Shown here: positions 1-11,345 of the stretch, one piece after another | Numbering within the stretch: the first letter of the stretch is position 1 | Layout: the number at the start of each line of letters is the position of its first letter | NCBI GenBank assembly: GCA_948474755.1 | Contig: CAOLHI010000486.1 | Coordinates: 124,001 to 188,000 of the forward strand | Length of the DNA: 64,000 nt | Direction of reading: 5' to 3' | Source: Ctenosaura bakeri | Lineage: Eukaryota; Chordata; Lepidosauria; Squamata; Iguanidae | The notes under the pieces: generated by a model | Database searches by the model: none | Seen by the model: the letters and a program-made list of their open reading frames with translations, nothing else | What the model was told of the DNA's origin: nothing | Translations under genes and position numbers: made by a program

Positions 1-60
1 CATGCTGTAGACTCTTGGGATTTGTAGTCTAGTAAAATGCTCTAGCTTACAATTCTAAAT

Positions 61-298
61 GTATGTGTGTATATGTGCATGTCTTCTGTCACTTGTCAAC
101 TTATGGTGATTCCATGAATTGCCCAAGTTTTCTTAGGGAAGGAATACTCAGATATGATTTTGTCAGTTCCTTCCTCTGAAATATAGCCTACAGCACCTGG
201 TATTTGTTGGTGGTCTGCCATCCAAGTACTAACCAGGGCTGACCTGAGTTAGCTTCCAAAATCAGATGGGATCTGGTGCCTTTAGAGTATTTAGGCCA
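61..298 (-). repeat. SINE with 5S rRNA-derived head (5S-Sauria type), antisense
   Basis: Positions about 184-298 are the reverse complement of a diverged 5S rRNA: GTGCC...TAGCTTCC, AACCAGG, CATCCAAGTACTAACC and AGCCTACAGCACC can all be seen. The body, CTTATGGTGATTCCATGAAT and TTTTCTTAGGGAAGGAATAC, is the lizard SINE tail also present in the copy at the right edge. It is a retroposon copy, not a functional 5S gene, because the rRNA part carries many substitutions and is fused to the SINE body. Confidence 0.85.
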
Positions 299-303
299 CT
301 ACC

Positions 304-399
304 TTTCTCTAAACTGCAGACCCCAGGATTCCACCAAACATTGCTATAACACTTAAAGTGGAATATTAGTGCTATGATTGCATAGCATGAAAGGGCCCA
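304..399. mobile_element. Palindromic MITE, right half only
   Basis: It contains CTAAACTGCAGACCCCAGGA, then AAGTGGAATATTAGTGCTAT and an outer end CATGAAAGGGCCC. These correspond to one arm of the palindromic MITE family found complete elsewhere in the window. The left arm is missing and the element abuts the 5S SINE. Confidence 0.65.
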
Positions 400-2044
400 G
401 TGATGGTAGAGAGCCAGTTATTCCCTCTTTCTTTGGAAGGGACAGCTGTCTAGCAAATGAAAAGAAACACTCTGGTTAGCAGGACAGATACAGATTCGAC
501 TTGTTGTTTCTATATTCAGGCCTGCAGACTTGAAACCTACACGGCTTATGAACTATTACTGTAGGAGACTAGCAGTCTGATGCTTGTTTTGGCATTATGA
601 AAGAAAAAAGCAATTTTCTCTCTACCCAGTCTCTCCACAGACTTTACCTCATGGAATGCCACAACACCAGGACAGAAACCCATGCATACATAACTTCTTG
701 TGATGCCATGAAGACAAGGCCCATAATCAGGGAACAGCATCTGGCATCCTTACAACCCACATGCAATAGTAACTGTGTGAAGTGGTACTATGTCTTCAGA
801 CGGAGAAGGAATGGGATGAATGTAAATGTTTCTCAGATGACTTCTTGATCCATATACTAAGTGACTTGAAATAATTCCAACCCCACTGTCACGGTTTACC
901 AGAGTAAAAGGGCCACACATCAACCTAGGCTGAGCACACTTTCCATGACAGACGCCATCAATCCCCCAAATTGAACCAGCTACTCCCAATATCTCTTGGC
1001 AAGGTGCATGCTGTATTTGGCAAAGAAACTTCACAGAAACTTTGTTGTGGGATGCAGCATAGAGCTAAAGAGAAAAGCCCTGCTGCTTTACCCTAATCTT
1101 AACCCAAACAGCAAAGGCAGCCCACACCCTCTGACAGGCAGTAGCTGCAACTAATCAACCCCACCACATGGTTAACTCATAATGCCCTGATCTCTAAAGC
1201 AATAAACAGAGCCTGTTGCGGTAGGTGGGTTCAGGTTGCTGTGGGAACCTGCAAAGCCTCCTAAATCTGCTTTTCATAGAAATGTGGTGTAATATACAGA
1301 AACTGATACAGCACAGATGCCTAGAAAACTAGTTTTTGTTACTATTGATTCCTCCTAGAGCAGCAGTGCATTAAGACTCATTCTGTTCCTGCTGTATCAA
1401 CTCTTGTGACATATCAAGATGGCAGCTTCTCATATTCTTTACTGAGTGTTGTAAAACACAGGTAGACAAGGAGGGTGTGAACAAAATGTTTGTAGTTGTA
1501 ATGCCTGAGTACTTGGCCTTCTGATATCCTCACCATCAGGGTTAAATAAAGAAGGGAATTGGATTGGCTGGGGGGTCTAGAAAATGGTGAATACATTGTT
1601 GTATGAGAGGGCATTGGCAACTGCCTGTAAGAGGAAGCACCGGAGCTGTTCCTAAAGGAACATATTCTGGGCCCAAAAGTACTGTACAACTGTTACCTAC
1701 TTGCCCAAAAAGCTCTTTTAGGAAGATTCTTGAGAAAGTGGTAGCAGCCTAGTATCTGACACCATTAGAGGAAAATGATTTTCTAGATGCATTTCAGGGT
1801 TTGGACTTGTTTTTAAAAGCAATTTGGCCTCTAGATACCCAAAGGGTGTGTAAAGCCATGGGTGTATAAAACTTAACATCCATGCTCAGTCTGAAAGAGG
1901 CTTTTAATACCATTGGGTACAGTATCCTACTGGCCATTTCTGTGAGTTGGAGATAGAGGGAACCATTTTATAGTGGCTCTACTCCTGGTTGTATGTTTGG
2001 TTGCAGCACTGGATGACTATTTTTTTGGCTTTTTGGTAACTGAA

Positions 2045-2215
2045 GCCACTGTGACTGATCATTAGCAAAGTCCATCACCTTCCAAGGCAATGTGTTCCAC
2101 TGTCAGGAAGGTCTTTCTAAAATTTAATCTAAATCTTTTTTTCTTCTTGTAATACAAACTCATTGGTTCAGGTCCCGCTTTCTGGAACTGGAGGGGAAAA
2201 AAATGCTCCAGCATC
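2045..2215 (-). mobile_element. CR1-type LINE 3' fragment, antisense
   Basis: GTGTTCCACTGTCAGGAAGG, ATTTAATCTAAATC, CATTGGTTCAGGTCC and TCTGGAACTGGAGGGG match the reverse complement of the well-known CR1 3' region (aligned by memory). It is heavily diverged and non-coding. Confidence 0.65.
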
Positions 2216-2788
2216 TATGTAACAGTTTTTCAGATATATGATAATGATTTAATTTTCATGCATTGAAATATTGCCCGGAGCATAATTTTATAAAGGAGCT
2301 CACTGTTTTGATGTTGTCGCACGGATAAGCACACCGTTTCCCTATACCTCAAAAAGCATGAGACCTGTTTTTAATAGAAAGATGTTAAAAATGGAAAACC
2401 AATAAAAAAAAGCACAAAGTGATCACTAATTGGTTTAAGGATGCCCTTAATCGTGGTTTCAGTTAGTTGCCTGACAATTGGTTGTGATATAATAAGCAGC
2501 CCTTTAAAATAGCCAGAAGGAGGGAAAAGCAGAGCTTCTAATTTTTTCCACCATTCACTATCAAACTCCTTTGTTCATCTTATGGCCATGGTACTCCAGC
2601 TGTTTCCTCTAATCAAATCATCCACACACCACACCACCTCTCTCATACACTTGCCTGTTCAGCAGACCATAATCTATAAAAAAAGACAGAAACATTGTTC
2701 TGTTCCTCCATTTCGATGTTACAAAGTATCAATTCAACTAAGTAAAATCATAACTTGATTAACTGGGAGAGGCAAATACGAAATTTAT

Positions 2789-2810
2789 CATCATCATCAT
2801 CATCATCACA
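2789..2810. repeat. (ATC)n microsatellite
   Basis: About seven uninterrupted ATC triplets are present. Confidence 0.9.
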
Positions 2811-4057
2811 TCCTCAACTGTTGCAAACCCATCTTCATTCAAGATACCAGATAATCTTTCTCTGGGAACAGGTTCTGCTCTTCCATAAATATTTCATTTG
2901 TTTTTCATCTGCTACATTCATATTCCAACTTTCCTCCAAAGAACTCAAGGTCCTCACCTCCATTTCTATCCCCACTACAATCTTATGAGGTGGGACAGGT
3001 TAAGAGACAGTGAATGGCTTGAGGTTATCCAGTGAGCATCATGGCTGAGTGGAAATGTGAGCCCATAGTTTCCCACATGGCCCTTCAGATGTTGTAGGGT
3101 TGAGACTCCCAGCATTCCTATTCACTATGCTATCTAGGAACGATAGGACTTGCAGTTCAACATCTGGATGGCTGTATGATATGCACCTCTGCTGTAATCA
3201 CTACATTTCACCCACACCACCCTAAATAGGCCCCAAATCTGCCCTGGAGGACCATGAAGGAAACTGCAGGGAAAGGAAGGGAAAGGAAACCAGCACTGAG
3301 CAAGGAGAACTCCACTTGCATAATGATGGATTTAGTCCATTAGCTGGACCCACCATTTCCATAAGTAATTTTGATTGTGGGAGCACAAAAATGGAACTGC
3401 TACTATAAGTTCTAGGATGCTACGCTAATTGGAATTAAAACCATTATGAATTGTTAAAAAAACAGATACATACGCAAGTCTAGTAACACTCTCCTTTCTA
3501 AACTAACTGGAGAAATAGCACAAAACAATTAGAAGAGGGACAGAGTTTATCTTATTAAAAGGACTGAAGATAAATTGATCTCACCTCAGAAGAATCACAT
3601 TGTTTGACATAAAGGCTCCAATTGTCACATCTAGGGGGAAAAGTGGGAGAGGGGAATTATAACATAATCAACTGTGAACACATAGCATCCTTACCCACAA
3701 AGTATTACTAAATATTCATTGAGGGAAAAACCTCTTCTTCTACAATGTCATGTTTCACTGTAAACATGTATTTTCTGTTTTTTCTCATATCACCACATGC
3801 TTAGTAATGTCTTTTTAAATTCACATCACTTGACTTCTCTGTTTTCATCTGTTCATTCCAAACAGATTGCTTAATTAAGGGCAGAAGCATCCTTATTTTT
3901 GTTCAGATCTGTTCTAAATTTAAAGACTGCATACAACTACCAAAGAAAAAATAAACATACTCAGGAAATGTTATATTTTTAAAAAGAAGAAAACAAAGAA
4001 ACATAGAAGGATACACATCCTTGGACCTTTAAGTGGCCATTTGTACATTCTTCTGAG

Positions 4058-4248
4058 AGTCAGCATGGTGTAGTGGTCTGAGTGTTTGCCTACAACCCAG
4101 AAAATCAGGGTTTGATTCCTCACTCAGCCATAGAAACCCACCAGGTGACTCTGGGTGTATTACACACTCTGAGCCCCAAAAAACTTAATGATAGGTTCCC
4201 CTTAGGGTCACCATAAGTCAGAAATGACTTGAAGGCACACAACAACAA
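4058..4248 (+). repeat. tRNA-derived SINE with (ACA)n tail
   Basis: The head GTCAGCATGGTGTAGTGG resembles an A box and GGTTTGATTCC at about 4109-4119 is a B box. The tail GAAATGACTTGAAGGCACAC ends in AACAACAA. It sits 40 bp downstream of the exon 12 donor in the intron, on the strand opposite to the gene. Same family as the copies at 14971, 26608, 41169 and 51126. Confidence 0.85.
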
Positions 4249-4287
4249 TCTTGGTTGACATTATTCTTGCTGATGCTCAAAACTTAC

Positions 4288-4378
4288 CTGGGTAACCATT
4301 GCCATCCATATCAACACCTCCAGAAATTGACTGGCCAAACATCTGCAGTCTTGAGCTTAACTTTTTTCCAGGTATCCT
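4288..4378 (-). CDS. ITGA9: ITGA9 exon 12: MFGQSISGGVDMDGNGYP, third cation loop
   Basis: The exon is 91 nt, 30 codons and the first base of an aspartate codon whose remainder is in exon 13, outside the window. It reads RIPGKKLSSRLQ, then MFGQSISGGVDMDGNGYP, which holds the FG half of the last FG-GAP repeats and a cation loop. MFGQSISGG is identical to alpha-9 and nearly so to alpha-4, but DMDGNGYP favours alpha-9. The acceptor is ttacag and the donor GTAAGT. This is the last exon of the gene visible here. Confidence 0.96.
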
Positions 4379-5941
4379 CTGTAATAGACAATACAAAACT
4401 GGAATCAACAGACCCAAGCAAAAGGGAATGTTACATTTCAAATGATTCATTTTGGTTTGTTTCTGCAATGAATGAACAGATGTCGTTAATCTCTTCTTTG
4501 GGAATGGAAAGAACTTAAGATTTTTATTTTAAATTAATGTGGGTAGAACTGAAACTAACAGATTCATCCATCCAGACCCCAGAATTTCAGTGCTAAACTC
4601 TTAGAAGTCTGTCTTTGAATCCCTATATATTCAACCAAGTCAGTGCTGAATTAGAGACCTAAATCCAATTGTGTACTATTTATGCAAAGAATCCCATTTC
4701 TTTTAGTTGAGGGGTTTGCCATCAGAAATACTTCTACTGGCAGCTATTAAGACATGTTCTTTTCCATGCTGGAAATATCTTGAAAATTCAATTTGTTTTT
4801 GATGGATTTACCAAATTGTGCACATCTCTTCATATTCTGGATGGAAAGAACTTAAAATTTTAAAAAATCCAAAACCAGGAGAGAATGGAACCGAATAAGT
4901 CTCCTATTTCTGTACATAATCCATTAGGTTCAATGAAAAATCTCAAATGGCAAAATTATTTTGATGGAACTGGATTACATAGAGTTCCAGCCACATATTT
5001 GTACGGGTTTCACTGATGACTTTGAGCCAAATCCAATGTTCGTCCTTCGTAATGAATAGGATTTCTTGAGCACATTTAAATTCTGTTCTGTTAATTTAAA
5101 TGAGCCTCAACATCTAATGTTGAATTTAATCTTAAGAAATTTATAGGTGTGCATGCTTATTTCAAACCTTAGTGTTGGCAGCAAAAGAGGTTACTCCTTC
5201 TGAGGAAATGTATATATTATAAAGCTTTTTCAAAGAGAAAAGAGGACAAGGGAGTTGGCCCATATACTGTTCATGCTTCCATTCCTTGTGAACAGTGACT
5301 TATATTCCATCACTACTTATCCACTCTGCTCCGCCCCTCCCAAAAAAATATAACACAGTTCTACCAGTGAGAATTTCAGACTGTTAGAGGTAAAAAAAAC
5401 AATGAGTTCCTGCTCTGGAAATGTCACACGTGAGAACTCTTAATAATATTTTAAACCAGAAAAAGAGAAAATGTATGCTCAGTGAGAAGGTACTATGGGA
5501 GCTTTCACATTACACAATTATAGCACTATGTTCCAGTGATGTAGACTCGAGTCGATTGTCTCAGACTTAAGTCACTTCAGTGACTTGACTCGGACTTGAC
5601 TCAGCAAAAATTACACACTGACTCAACTCAAGACTTGTATATTTTTAGTGACTGACTTGCTGCTCTTGGTTCAGTAACATAACAAATTCCTCCAGAAACC
5701 TTACAGTTTACTGACTCACATGACTCACTCTATCTCAAGCTCAAAGTGTGGACACATTTCTCAGAGGGAACAGTAAATGGAACAGTAAATGGTACAGGCA
5801 ATAGGCTTGAGGTCTGCTCAGTAGTCTGTTCCTGCCACATATAGGAGGAGCTTTCTAAAACTCTTCCTAAGAGCAGAAGGCAAGATTCATGCCTAAAGTG
5901 CAGGGTGCATATCTCAAAGGGGAACAGAAAATGTGTTAGGC

Positions 5942-6860
5942 CAGTGGCTCTCAACTTTCCTAATGCCGCGACCCCTTAATACAGTTCCTCATGTTGTGGT
6001 GACCCCAATCATAAAATTATTTTCGCTATTTATTTATTTATTAGTTAGTTAGTTATTTCCAACATCAAATAGATTGGAAAAACTGCCCTAAATCACTGCT
6101 CTGGATAGACTTCTAATGCCTAAAACTGGTAACCCTCCCCCTCTTTTTAAAGCACAGAAAGCGTCCATCAATGCCAGAATTAAGGCAGTAGTTCTAGTTC
6201 AGAATGTTGGGTTTCCACAGTTCAAAAAGCCAGTCACTCCCAAAGGCAATGCCGAAACAGCCCACAGTTTACATGAGGCGCAGGGAGGAAAGGACAGGGA
6301 GAGAGGAAAGATGGCAGTGGCATAAGCAGATGCGTTTTGTTTCACTCCCTCCCTCCCTTAAATGGAGTGCAGATGCTGAACATACAAAAAGCAAGGAATG
6401 GAAGACAGTCAGGGCAAAGAACACAACACGTGCGTGTGGCAAGCACCAAGGGTCCACGTACAACAAAAGCGAGAGGAGAAAGTCATCCTGGCTATTTCTG
6501 CACTAGACTGTTATAGCGCTATTATTCCACTTTCACCATCCTATGGAATCCTGGGATTTGCAGGTCTCCTCTCCTCACCTCTGCCTTAACATTCAGGCTC
6601 CAGCTCTCTCCTTCCACTCTCCGCACCTCCGGTTCCACCTCAGGCTCCTCCAGTGCTTTCCCACCAGGCAGGGAAAGACGGGGAAATGCCCAGCATGCCT
6701 CCTCTCCCCTCCTCCCAGTGCAGGGGTATCAGAAGCACTGTTTCCATTGGCTGTGAGGCCACCTTCTTTTAAAAGGGGGGCAGGATTGAGGAGCGGCAAC
6801 CCCTGTGAAATGGTCGTTCGACCCCCAAAGGGGTCCTGACCCCCAGGTTGAGAACCACTG
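5942..6860. mobile_element. SPIN-like hAT transposon with non-SPIN interior
   Basis: The left 90 bp (CAGTGGCTCTCAACTTTCC, TAATACAGTTCCTCATGTTG, GTGACCCC...ATAAAATTATTTTCG) and the right 65 bp (ACCCCTGTGAAATGGTCGTT, CGACCCCCAAAGGGGTCCTG, GGTTGAGAACCACTG) are what I recall of SPIN (Space Invaders) hAT ends. Perfect 8-bp duplications TGTTAGGC flank it at 5934-5941 and 6861-6868, showing one insertion event. The interior 6035-6790 does not resemble SPIN: it includes TTTA/GTTA runs, part of a palindromic MITE at 6490-6567 and a GC-rich stretch at 6590-6760. No transposase frame is visible. Confidence 0.85.
6490..6567. mobile_element. Half palindromic MITE inside the SPIN-like element
   Basis: It begins GGCTATTTCTGCACTAGACT, continues with GCTATTATTCCACTTTCACC and ends in CTATGGAATCCTGGGATTTG, one arm of the family complete at 62011-62186. 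The opposite arm is absent. Confidence 0.7.
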
Positions 6861-6914
6861 TGTTAGGCAGTGGTCTTGAGGAGGAAGGATCCTACCTTCT
6901 AAAGCTCTTGAAGC

Positions 6915-7020
6915 TTCAGTAATGGGGAATAAGAAGGATCCTATTCCCCACTTCTGAAAAAGCCTCCAGCTTCACAAATGGGAAATAAGAAAGAGCCTAT
7001 TCCCCACTTCCAAAGCTGCA
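6915..7020. repeat. Two-copy tandem repeat, unit about 55 bp
   Basis: ATGGGGAATAAGAAGGATCC followed by TATTCCCCACTTC recurs as ATGGGAAATAAGAAAGAGCC and TATTCCCCACTTC about 55 bp later. It lies inside the hAT-like element. Confidence 0.7.
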
Positions 7021-9149
7021 GATTGCAAAATCACAAAAGTTGAGGGGCGACTCTACTTAAATTGTTAAAACTGACTTTACTCAACTCTGTCCAAAAATAC
7101 TGGAATACAGGTTGGGGTATAAAGGTGGCTCCTAAACTTGAGACTTGACTTGAAAGTATCTTGCAAGGACTTGGGACTCAACTTGAGACTTGAAGGTATA
7201 GACTTGAGACTTGACTTGAGACTTGGAGTAAAAGACTTAAATACATCATTGTTATGTTGCCTTTTAACTGCCATGGTAATTTCCTATGGAATCCTGGGAT
7301 TTGCAGCTTATGAAGAGGATTTTCAAATTCTCACCCAAAGAGCCCTAGTGCCTTACTAGATTACAAACCCCAGGATTCCACATCATACAGCCATTGGCAA
7401 TTAAAGTGGAATGTGGTGCTACAAAGGCATAATGTGAAAGGGTTGTAGATTTCCAAGCCCTAAAAAGACCATTGGCTCAATGTCCAGAACACAGATGGCC
7501 AATCGCACTTAATCTTTGCTTGATAATGTAGCAGGGAGACCAGTTTGTTCAGATCTATTAGCATTGTTCACACTGAAGAGCACCATGTAAAACTCCACAG
7601 ACCACGGTGCATCAGTTTGAAAGAGATGTCTTTCATGTCCAGTTTAGTGATAAAGCACCAAACTAGCAATATGTGAAGTTCCCAGACAAGTAATCGATTG
7701 AAACAAGAAACAGTAAGGATTATCAAAATTGGCCAACTGTGAGATAATAAATTAACTGGAAAAGGCAAAATGGAAAGTTAAATAAATCTGAGTTCTTAAA
7801 CCTCCTTGCTTAAAAAGAATGGAAGAAAACTTCCTCACTTTTGGAACTGATAACATGAAGGCAACAGAAAGCAGCCAAACTCCTCAAATTACGTTTACCC
7901 AAGAGAATGTGGGTAAGCTTTCGTGGGGGGTCCCTATTAGGGTGGCATGGCAGGGCTATACATATCCCACAGACATCTGTAGGCTATTAGAGTATGAAGA
8001 CTGGAGTATAATGCTACACAGCTTGGAAAGCTGTGAATGAAACCAATGGCCCTGAAACCTAGCTTGATAATATTTATTTAGCACACATATTTCTTTGCAA
8101 GTCAATTAGGGTACTTCAGCTGTACTCCAGATCTTATTGTTGATGAGGTTAAAAAAATCAACATTTCCAAAGAGTAACTTGAAAAGTATCTCTAGCTCTA
8201 AACATATGCCCCCCCCTTTTTTTTTCTCACTGTGTGTGAGAGAGAAAGAGAAACTGAGAGGGAGAGAGAAATGCACAGCATCTGGCTGGTTTAATGTTAT
8301 AGTAACAGGACACAAAGCCTTTCACCTCAAGGTTACTGGTTCAAACAGAGGCTAGATAGACAGACACTACAAATTAAACATCTGAAAACTGTTGGATGGA
8401 TTCATAAGGAAAATGAATGGCTAACCTTCCAACCTGTACTATGTGAACAGCAATAAAATGCAACTCTTAGCACCCTGAACCAGAAAAACAGAAAGAGAGA
8501 GAGAGAGGAGGAAAGAGACAGAGCTTAAGGAAAAATGTAATGGAAAATTGTTGGCAGGAACCTACGTTGAAGAAGATCTCAAAAGCTGGACTAATCTGGT
8601 AAGAGACAGCAGTAGCTCTGCTTCTTCCTAATACGAAACTGTCTCTTCATGAAACCCCTATATTACCTCAAATATGTAAAAAGAAACAAATAGCATCTCT
8701 CTATTCAAATCAGGACATCCTCAAACAAAATGTCATGATGTATTTGAAGCAGTTCATCCATCCCTCCCCTCCCCTATGAATACAGAAAAAAAATCCTTCA
8801 TATGCCACAAATTATCACTTATAAAATCATCATAAAAATGGATTTAGTTTGCATTCTTTTTTAAAAAAAATAAACATTTATTCTAAAAACAGTCAGCAAA
8901 CAGCAGAACTAATCACCTACAGCTCACTCTAAGCATCCCAACTGCAGCTACAAAAACTGGGACTTACCATCCTGCCCACAGGCTCCCACCCAGCAACAAA
9001 CAAAATATTTAAACCAGGACTTTAACAGCTGAAGGGTGAAAAAAACAAGTCTGATCCTTTCATATTTTCCCAATAAGCAAAAACCCATCTACTAGCCAGC
9101 CTGCAACAAAAGCTCAAGTTGTGCTCTACTAATCCTTCACATGAGCTAC

Positions 9150-9265
9150 AAAGCTGGGATAAGTCACTTTTTTGAACTATAACTCCCACAGTCCTCCAGC
9201 CAGGATGGCTGGGGGTGATGGATGGCTAGGAGCCAAAGATGACAACGTAACTTCTCCAGGCTATG
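9150..9265. repeat. Old inverted repeat (ACTATAACTCCCA family)
   Basis: AAGTCACTTTTTTGAACTAT, ACTCCCACAGTCCTCCAGCC and the opposing GGATGGCTGGGGG ... AACGTAACTTCTCC form two imperfect arms. Related copies lie near 12990-13090, 25985-26100, 44350-44455 and 60555-60640. It is typical of a decayed palindromic MITE. Confidence 0.55.
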
Positions 9266-10216
9266 ATAAACTAGTGTATTTCTACTGAAGGATCTTGGCA
9301 TTGAACCCGATAGGCCTTAGTGAAATAAACTGCAAGTTCCTGAAAAACGTGCAATGCTATGGCATCTCTTAGTTCTAAACTGGTGCCACAGTAATGGAAT
9401 GGGTAGACAGAACTGGTCGTAAGTAGTTGCAAATAGGTTATGTTTTAAGTGACATTTATTCTTTCTAAGTACAGTCAATGAAAGTTGACCATGGGAAGTT
9501 GGAGGAAATGCTGTAAGTTAAAACATTGCGCCAACTCTTCTTCTGTTGGATAGGGTAAGGGAGTATAACTTTAAGTCATTCTCCTGATTGGAGAGAGGTT
9601 TAAGAGCACATCTTCCATTACAAATTTAAATCAATTCAAACATGCCTAACAGATCTGAAAAGATGTAAACTTTGCTAAAAAGATTTTAATTCATGCATGT
9701 TCCAGTGTACCATGTTCCAAGAGGTCACAAATAGAGTGAAAGTCTTCTCTGAAGCAGTCACACTACACTCTTTCAGACATTTTTCAAAGGACTAGCCTTG
9801 ATAATCTTTGGTACCAAAGTACCTTTAAGGTGCTTTGTGGGCACCTTTAAGACTAACAGGTGTTTCACGTCCTGAGCTTTCACATCTCTGAAACTCCTTC
9901 AGGGAGTATGCCTTCAAGCTGCTTCTCTAATTAGCACAAGATGAGTCATACCAGTTCACTGACTCTTATACCATTTTTCACAGTACTGGGATAATGTTGC
10001 ATTTGTGAACATCAGCCCAAGTTGATGAGTGGCTATAGATCTGTGGTGATGTACCACGCATTGACAATGCCAGCCACAGCTTCTTGAGTATCTTGATCAG
10101 GTGATATGTACTGTCTGGATAAACAAGGAAAGTATTTATATCTTCATACATAATAATCTAGGCATGCACTCTTGAGCTATGTAGTGTCTGGCTACTCAAT
10201 GACATCTAACACTTAC

Positions 10217-10311
10217 CATAGAATACTGAGGTATGATGCCACCAGCGTATCCATGATAGATATAGATTGCTCCAACGTAGTCATCCTCTTTAGGAGCACC
10301 AATGGCAACAT
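10217..10311 (-). CDS. ITGA9: ITGA9 exon 11: VAIGAPKEDDYVGAIYIYHG
   Basis: This 95-nt exon gives two bases of an aspartate codon and 31 codons. VAIGAPKEDDYVGAIYIYHG is the second half of an FG-GAP repeat and is followed by GGIIPQYSM. GAPKEDD is characteristic of alpha-9, while alpha-4 has GAPQEDD. The acceptor is aatcag and the donor GTAAGT, ending in frame after a methionine codon. An exon-10-to-11 join restores DMDDDGFPDVAIGAP, a complete cation loop and FG-GAP core. Confidence 0.96.
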
Positions 10312-11239
10312 CTGATTAAGCAAGACAAAAGAAATCCAGTTAAACCAGACAAACTCTCACCTCTTTCGGTCCTTTTCAGTTATAAACAAGGCTCTTGACA
10401 CAACCAATCATCTTCAACATAGATAAAAGCTACTGAATGAGCAGCTGATATTAAAGAGAAAAGCTCAAGATTTATATTTATGCTACTAATAAGAAACATA
10501 TGCTTGAGTTCTACAACTAATACCAGCCTTCTTCTGAAGAATCACTCTGACATCTTTATATGGTTTATGCGACTCAATGGAAGACACTGGGGGGGGGAAT
10601 GTTGGATTCAACACTCAACTAAATTTGCATTTTCACAACTCCTGAGACTTCCTGCAAGAATAAGCACAGTTCACCTTGAGCATTCACATACTTACAACAA
10701 TTACAGAGTGCTTCTGAGTAACAAAGTGTCCACAAAACAGTGAGCACATTTTAAAAGGTGAAAAGCTGAAATGTACATTGTTGGGGGAAAATATGCAGAA
10801 ATACATTTCGGACAATGAAAAAGGCTGTGTAAGGTAGGTAAATTATCCAAATACTTGTGCAAATCAGGAAAAATATGTGGAATGTGAGAAAATTTCAGTG
10901 TAGGAGGAAAACACAAAGTATCACAATTTGATTTTTTTAAAAAATGACAGGAAGAAAACGCAGGTGGGATTTAGAAACATTAAATAAAATTAAAATGGTG
11001 GAATTTCACCTTATCCGAGGGAGATTTCAAAAGACTATGGAGCAAAAGCCATCCACTATAAAACAAATCCATAACACAGCAACTGAAAATCAATTTAAAA
11101 TGTTAGATTTCCAAAGTCCTGATATAATGCAAGTTTCAGTTGGACAGTCCAACTTTAAAGCACAAGCACTGAGAAGAGTTCCAGAGGAAACAAAGATGGT
11201 TGGCAGGGAATTTGTTCAGGCAAATCAAGAAAAAAAGTT

Positions 11240-11345
11240 AGAATCATAGTGTTGGAAGAGACCACAGGGGCCATCCAGTCCAACTCCCTGCCATGCAGGA
11301 ACCCACTTCAAAGCACTCCCAACAGACGCTACATCCCAGGTGTAT
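11240..11345 (-). mobile_element. CR1-type LINE 3' end, antisense
   Basis: GAATCATAGTGTTGGAAGAG, CCATCCAGTCCAACTCCCTG and CCATGCAGGAACCC are the reverse complement of the CR1 3' terminus as known in sauropsids. Confidence 0.8.

Larger units (their letters stand above)
1..4287 (-). other. ITGA9 intron 12, proximal part
   Basis: The intron begins at the exon 12 donor and runs off the left edge. It carries a 5S-headed SINE, half of a palindromic MITE, an antisense CR1 fragment, a short ATC repeat, an old inverted repeat near 3078-3178 and a tRNA-derived SINE. I see nothing recognisable in 405-2035, 2290-2785, 2812-3070 or 3190-4050. Confidence 0.8.
5534..7251. mobile_element. hAT-like non-autonomous element rich in ACTTGAG/GACTC repeats
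   Basis: The termini are CAGTGATGTA and TACATCATTG, inverted. Both ends consist of short reiterated GACTTGA and GACTCGA words (5543-5650 and 7133-7237). It is flanked by CTATGTTC and TTATGTTG, an 8-bp target duplication with two mismatches. The interior has a two-copy repeat near 6917-7020, and is itself interrupted by the SPIN-like element. I do not recognise the family; no coding capacity is visible. Confidence 0.65.
5498..7446. mobile_element. Palindromic MITE (outermost of a three-level nest)
   Basis: The left end GGGAGCTTTCACATTACACA and the right end AATGTGAAAGGGTT are inverted. After removing the inserts, the sequence reads AGCACTATGTTGCCTTTTAACTGCCATGG..., parallel to the intact relative at 50028-50219. 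The family core CTATGGAATCCTGGGATTTG is at about 7287 and its inverted copy near 7360-7380. It is interrupted at 5534 by another element. Confidence 0.7.
4379..10216 (-). other. ITGA9 intron 11
   Basis: About 5.8 kb. Its main content is the nested transposon block at 5498-7446. A palindromic repeat lies near 9150-9265, and simple purine runs lie near 8220-8270 and 8492-8510. Nothing recognisable was seen in 4400-5490, 7450-8200, 8520-9140 or most of 9270-10216; 9825-9905 has the look of an old SINE (TTTAAGACTAACAGGTG) but is too short to classify. Confidence 0.8.

Noticed and set aside
184..298. A functional 5S rRNA gene
   Set aside because: It is diverged and fused to a SINE body; the same fusion recurs at the right edge of the window.
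4058..4120. tRNA gene, from A-box and B-box-like words
   Set aside because: The cloverleaf is incomplete and the sequence continues into a SINE tail; other copies show the same structure.
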